NCBI GenBank assembly: GCA_036244855.1
Contig: BQKZ01004254.1
Location: 1 to 35,042 of the forward strand
Direction of reading: 5' to 3'
DNA length: 35,042 bases
DNA from: Temnopleurus reevesii
Taxonomy: Eukaryota > Echinodermata > Echinoidea > Temnopleuroida > Temnopleuridae
Below the pieces are notes generated by a model. That model had not been told where the DNA came from. It saw nothing but the letters and a program-made list of their open reading frames with translations, and ran no database searches. The first letter of the stretch is position 1, and each line of letters opens with the position of its first letter. Below, piece after piece: positions 31,984-35,042 of the stretch. Both the position numbers and the translations under genes were made by a program.

Positions 31984-32580
31984 GTATGATATCACACGAG
32001 TATTTCTGGTCTCGGTGATTTGGCATTATTAACCAAACCTGGCAGGCATATGTCGCTCATTTGCTGCGTGTAATTTCGGCCCATAAGACAGGGAAAATAA
32101 ATTGTTTGGTTGCCCCAAAACGCTTTTTTCTATTTTCTACACTGGTATGATATCACACGAGTATTTCTGGTCTCGGTGATTTGGCATTATCAACCGAACC
32201 TGGCAGGCATATGTCGCTCATTTGCTGCTTGTAATTTCTGCTCATAAGGCCAAGAAAATAGATTGCTTGGTTGCCCCAAAATGCTTTTTTCTATTTTCTA
32301 CACTGGTATGATATCACACGAGTATTTCTGGTCTCGGTGATTTGGCATTATTAACCAAACCTGGCAGGCATATGTCGCTCATTTGCTGCTTGTAATTTCT
32401 CCTATAAAGGCAAAAATACAAATTGTTTGGTTGCCCAAGAACGCCATTTTTTTTTTAAAGTGTCAGCAAGAATTGTTTTGGGGTCGCTCATTTGCGGTTC
32501 GTGATTTCTAGCCATAAGGCTGAGGAAAGAAATTGTCTGCTTTACTAGAATGCATTTTTTTTTTCACAATATTGTCAGTT
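31984..32580. repeat. 161-bp tandem repeat, three close units and a decayed fourth
   Basis: GTATGATATCACACGAGTAT begins units at 31984, 32145 and 32306, exactly 161 bp apart. Shared further: TTCTGGTCTCGGTGATTTGG, CCTGGCAGGCATATGTCGCT, CATTTGCTGC, TGTTTGGTTGCCC and TTTTCTATTTTCTACACTG. A fourth, diverged unit (about 32459-32580) keeps GTCGCTCATTTGCGGTTCGT and the later AAATTGTCTGC. No open frame is conserved among units. Confidence 0.93.
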
Positions 32581-32878
32581 AGTCTGATTTTTTTTTTCTT
32601 TCCTTTTTAATAGTTTTGATTACATTTCACACAAAAAAATGGATTAAAAACTTTAGCTTGTAAATGTAACTTACCAGGACCACTTAGATCCTTAGACCCC
32701 CCCCCCCAATTGTCTAGAAACCAATGGTGATTGCTTTTAATCAAATTAGATTATTTAGTTGGATGAGAAATGGCAAGAAACTATTCCAAAAGATGTTTTA
32801 ATACTATATTTCATGTGTAAATTTATGAATTTGAAAAAAATGTGAATGGAAAGTTAAAAAAGATATGAAGGTAAAATA

Positions 32879-33245
32879 AGGTCAGGTCCCTTCCAGAGAG
32901 TTGGTAGATGGAGGGCAACCCAACTTCTTTTTTTTTGGTTAATCACTGCTGCATGAGCACACAGATTTGTTGTCTCAAGGGAGGTTCATTTGGACTCATC
33001 CTCCGTCTTTTTATAGAATCTTCAGTCGGCTGTTCGCCTCAACCAAGGAGGTCCATGCCCTAACCTATATTAGCCAATCCTTGTCACATGAGGCAATCTT
33101 TATCAAAACTTAAAAATGTGAAGTACCCATAGATTTCAATCTTTAGATCGATCCGTTTTGTATATATCTACACCAAATCAACAACCATTTTCATTATGAA
33201 ACAAAATTATTTGACATTAAAAGTACATAAGACGTTTCACTGCCA
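32879..33245. repeat. Tandem duplication of about 450-466 bp, left copy
   Basis: Shares with 33325-33700: CACTGCTGCATGA, CACAGATTTGTTGTCTCAAG, GGAGGTTCATTTGGACTCAT, ATAGAATCTTCAGTCGGCTG, GAGGTCCATGCCCTAACCTA and CAACAACCATTxTCATTATG then TTATTTGACATTAAAA. The offset is 447 bp at one marker and 466 bp at the last, due to inserted bases. Confidence 0.9.
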
Positions 33246-33324
33246 CATTTCATTTAAATTCTAAACAAAAAAAATCATATACATGTATGAATGAAAAGCA
33301 AAAAACAACGATCAAATATTATTA

Positions 33325-33700
33325 AAAGTCAGGCCAATACCAAAAAGTTGGTCGGTGGAGGACAATCAAACAACCTTTTTTTTGCCAAACCACTGCTGCA
33401 TGATCTCACAGATTTGTTGTCTCAAGGGAGGTTCATTTGGACTCATCTTCGTCTTTTAATAGAATCTTCAGTCGGCTGTTCGCCCTAAACATGGAGGTCC
33501 ATGCCCTAACCTATATTAGCCATTCCTTGTCAAACGAGTTAATCTTCACGAAAATTTAAAGGTGCTTTAATATATGTACACGCATGTAAAGTACTCATCA
33601 ATTTGAATCTTCTGACCCATACCTTTTGAATATCTACACTAAATCAACAACCATTCTCATTATGAAACAAAAATTATTTGACATTAAAATCTAGTTATTT
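33325..33700. repeat. Tandem duplication of about 450-466 bp, right copy
   Basis: Partner of 32879-33245. The middle block (about 33405-33530) is the best conserved, which is why short frames here look alike; they carry no recognised protein. Confidence 0.9.
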
Positions 33701-33998
33701 TCTAAGAAATGTTTCACACACGACTCAGTCACTCAGATGACACTACACATGTATGATGAGACTGTGCTCCTTTTCAAAAGAATATGGGCCTATTGTCTAA
33801 TAGGCGTTTTTTTATAAATGAGGGGTCAGTTAGTGACGCTTTGGAGTCCCCATTACATTGTACATTGAGGACAAAAACATCTCTTTCAATGCCCTGTGAG
33901 CTTGGTGAAGAAACAGATAGTGGAATGATCTCATACAAGAAAGCTGGTTCTAAATTTGATAAATATTGCATTCTTGATCAAATGGTCACATTATTCAT

Positions 33999-34031
33999 AT
34001 AAACATTATTCATATAAACATTATTCATATC
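33999..34031. repeat. 15-bp microsatellite-like repeat
   Basis: CATTATTCATATAAA is repeated, with a partial last copy. It lies 300 bp from the first visible NOS1AP exon's donor side. No function inferred. Confidence 0.7.
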
Positions 34032-34333
34032 TTTCCCAAGCAGACATGGCCATGAAATAGGTGTGGTTTCACAATTTCACAGGGACACAAACTGGCTCCC
34101 TCATTATAAGAAACACAATGAACAAAAATGTTATCTGGCTTTATCATCTATTTGTAGTAAGGATAAATAAATACAACTTTAACTATTAACTACTTGTTTT
34201 AACTTGATATCCCTACAAACAATATGTTCTGTTTTGACAAATTGGTAATTTCATCTGAACAGAATACAACATTTTTAAGCTATTCATGATAAATAGAGTT
34301 ACCAATTTACCAAAGTATGAATAGTGATCTTAC

Positions 34334-34405
34334 CCGTATTCTCCTCATTGCTGCGACAATCTCCACTCTACTGCTTGGTCGAGGGACATCCAGTGTACCA
34401 ATATA
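34334..34405 (-). CDS. NOS1AP: NOS1AP/CAPON homologue, PTB-domain exon (first of three in window)
   Basis: Internal coding exon of 72 nt, exactly 24 codons, phase 0 at both ends. It reads [15 protein letters not shown] followed by IVAAMRRIR. Human NOS1AP has YVGSLDVPRPNSRVE followed by the same IVAAMRRIR, as recalled from the family. In NOS1AP this is the start of the N-terminal PTB domain; the protein is a cytoplasmic adaptor that links neuronal NO synthase (through a C-terminal PDZ-binding tail, not in this window) to PTB ligands such as small GTPases. The acceptor on the minus strand is a T-rich tract ending TTTGCAG (AG at 34407-34406) and the donor is CGG|GTAAGA (GT at 34333-34332). The preceding exon, expected to end in a FEAK-like peptide, lies right of the window. 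The exon is far too short for an ORF search and was found by the peptide match. Confidence 0.93.
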
Positions 34406-35042
34406 CTGCAAAGCAAAAAAAAATTTTAAAAATAAATTAAATTTTGTTTCATTTGTAAAACTTTACTAGTTTTAGAATCATTTGATTAATCCTCTAGCAA
34501 TTCAACCACTTGAAATATCCACTCCATTTATTCCCATCGTTGAGGAGATTCTGTTCAGCCATTAGGTCCTATAGTGTCTGCATTTGAAATCTGTAATAAA
34601 AACTAAATATCAATTTTACTGTTTAGAATGAAGTTCAAAATATAACATCAATGTACTTTCTGTCGGTACTAAAGTAAATATGTACATTTTCTCAGAATGT
34701 CTAGTTGCTATTATGGGGTTCAAGCCATCTTTAAACTTGTCTTTCATATTCCTGAAGTAACATGAATTTCTTGTAAAGTATATGACTGACAATGCCAGAA
34801 GGTGGTATAATGCTGCAATTAATAATAATAATAATACACAGCTTTTATATAGCGCTTTAATATCGACTCTTCATTAGAATTCTCTAACACTCTACAATTG
34901 CAGCATTATTACCCTGGCTTTAGCAGTGCAGCTATCAGGCGCATCAGCTTTTTCAAGGAATAAATTCCTACCAGGTACCCATTCACCTCACCTGGGTTGA
35001 GTGCAGCACAATGTGGATGAATTTCTTGCTGAAGGAAATTGA
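34406..35042 (-). other. NOS1AP: Partial intron upstream of the first visible NOS1AP exon
   Basis: Ends with a T-rich tract and GCAG at 34406. It continues past the right edge of the window. Its right part (about 34819-35042) is a minus-strand SINE preceded by an AAT microsatellite; 34410-34800 is plain AT-rich sequence. Confidence 0.75.
34819..35042 (-). mobile_element. tRNA-derived SINE, cut by the window edge
   Basis: Starts with an AAT microsatellite (34819-34837, the SINE's 3' tail). Minus-strand body: GTGCTGCACTCAACCCAGGT, GAATGGGTACCTGGTAGGAA, TTCCTTGAAA, GATAGCTGCACTGC and AAAGCCAGGGTAATAATGC, followed by the tail AGCGCTATATAAAAGC. The tRNA-like head must lie beyond 35042. Confidence 0.75.

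Larger units (their letters stand above)
8566..34333 (-). other. NOS1AP: 25.8-kb intron of the NOS1AP homologue
   Basis: Intron of 25,768 nt between the MRRIR exon and the YEFKAKG exon, phase 0, GT..AG. It includes one 757-base N gap, so its true length is uncertain. Nearly all its recognisable content is repetitive: MITEs, SINEs, minisatellites and tandem duplications, listed separately. No second convincing host exon was found on either strand inside it. Reading frames here are short and mostly shadow or repeat-derived. Confidence 0.85.

Noticed and set aside
33774..34002. Overlapping 65- and 72-codon frames near the first visible exon
   Set aside because: Examined as a possible alternative NOS1AP exon; no similarity to the family and no good acceptor/donor pair around the frame.

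Overview
The window looks like intronic DNA from a marine deuterostome, most probably an echinoid (sea urchin). It is AT-rich, eukaryotic, has no operon-like gene packing, carries tRNA-derived SINEs and many short inverted-repeat transposons, and contains spliced exons. The species call is inference; the splicing and the repeats are read directly from the sequence.

One host gene is recognisable, on the minus strand: a NOS1AP/CAPON homologue (nitric oxide synthase 1 adaptor protein). Three consecutive coding exons of its phosphotyrosine-binding (PTB) domain are present at 34405-34334, 8565-8473 and 5432-5374 in transcription order. All have canonical AG/GT borders, and their frames join without a break into about 75 residues that match human NOS1AP from the 'YVGSLDVPRP' strand to '..PIYR'. 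The first exon(s) lie right of the window and the rest of the PTB domain and the C-terminus lie left of it. The introns are 25,768 nt and 3,040 nt, plus two partial introns at the window ends.

Everything else is intron and repeat. From left to right: a 47-bp minisatellite (1-475); a roughly 330-bp repeat in three copies (777-1800); an inverted-repeat MITE (2442-2590); a 48-bp-arm hairpin element (5041-5168); a Tigger/pogo-like MITE with another MITE nested inside it (5949-6228); a four-copy array of roughly 390-bp units (6235-7870); a 563-bp long-TIR MITE with TTAA target duplication (8804-9366); a possible tail of a non-LTR retrotransposon (about 11270-11390); a mariner-like MITE (11904-12102); and a nearly identical 1.86-kb duplication on both sides of a 757-base N gap (13296-15158 and 16170-18033) carrying a SINE and a complex minisatellite.

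The right half holds AGGTCA-rich 233-bp units (20889-21560), a second mariner-like MITE (22435-22652), a SINE cluster (23940-26140), MITE ends, a basic reading-frame remnant possibly from a transposon protein (29855-30133), a 161-bp tandem repeat (31984-32580) and a 450-466-bp tandem duplication (32879-33700). No RNA gene, CRISPR array, prokaryotic feature or complete second gene could be supported.
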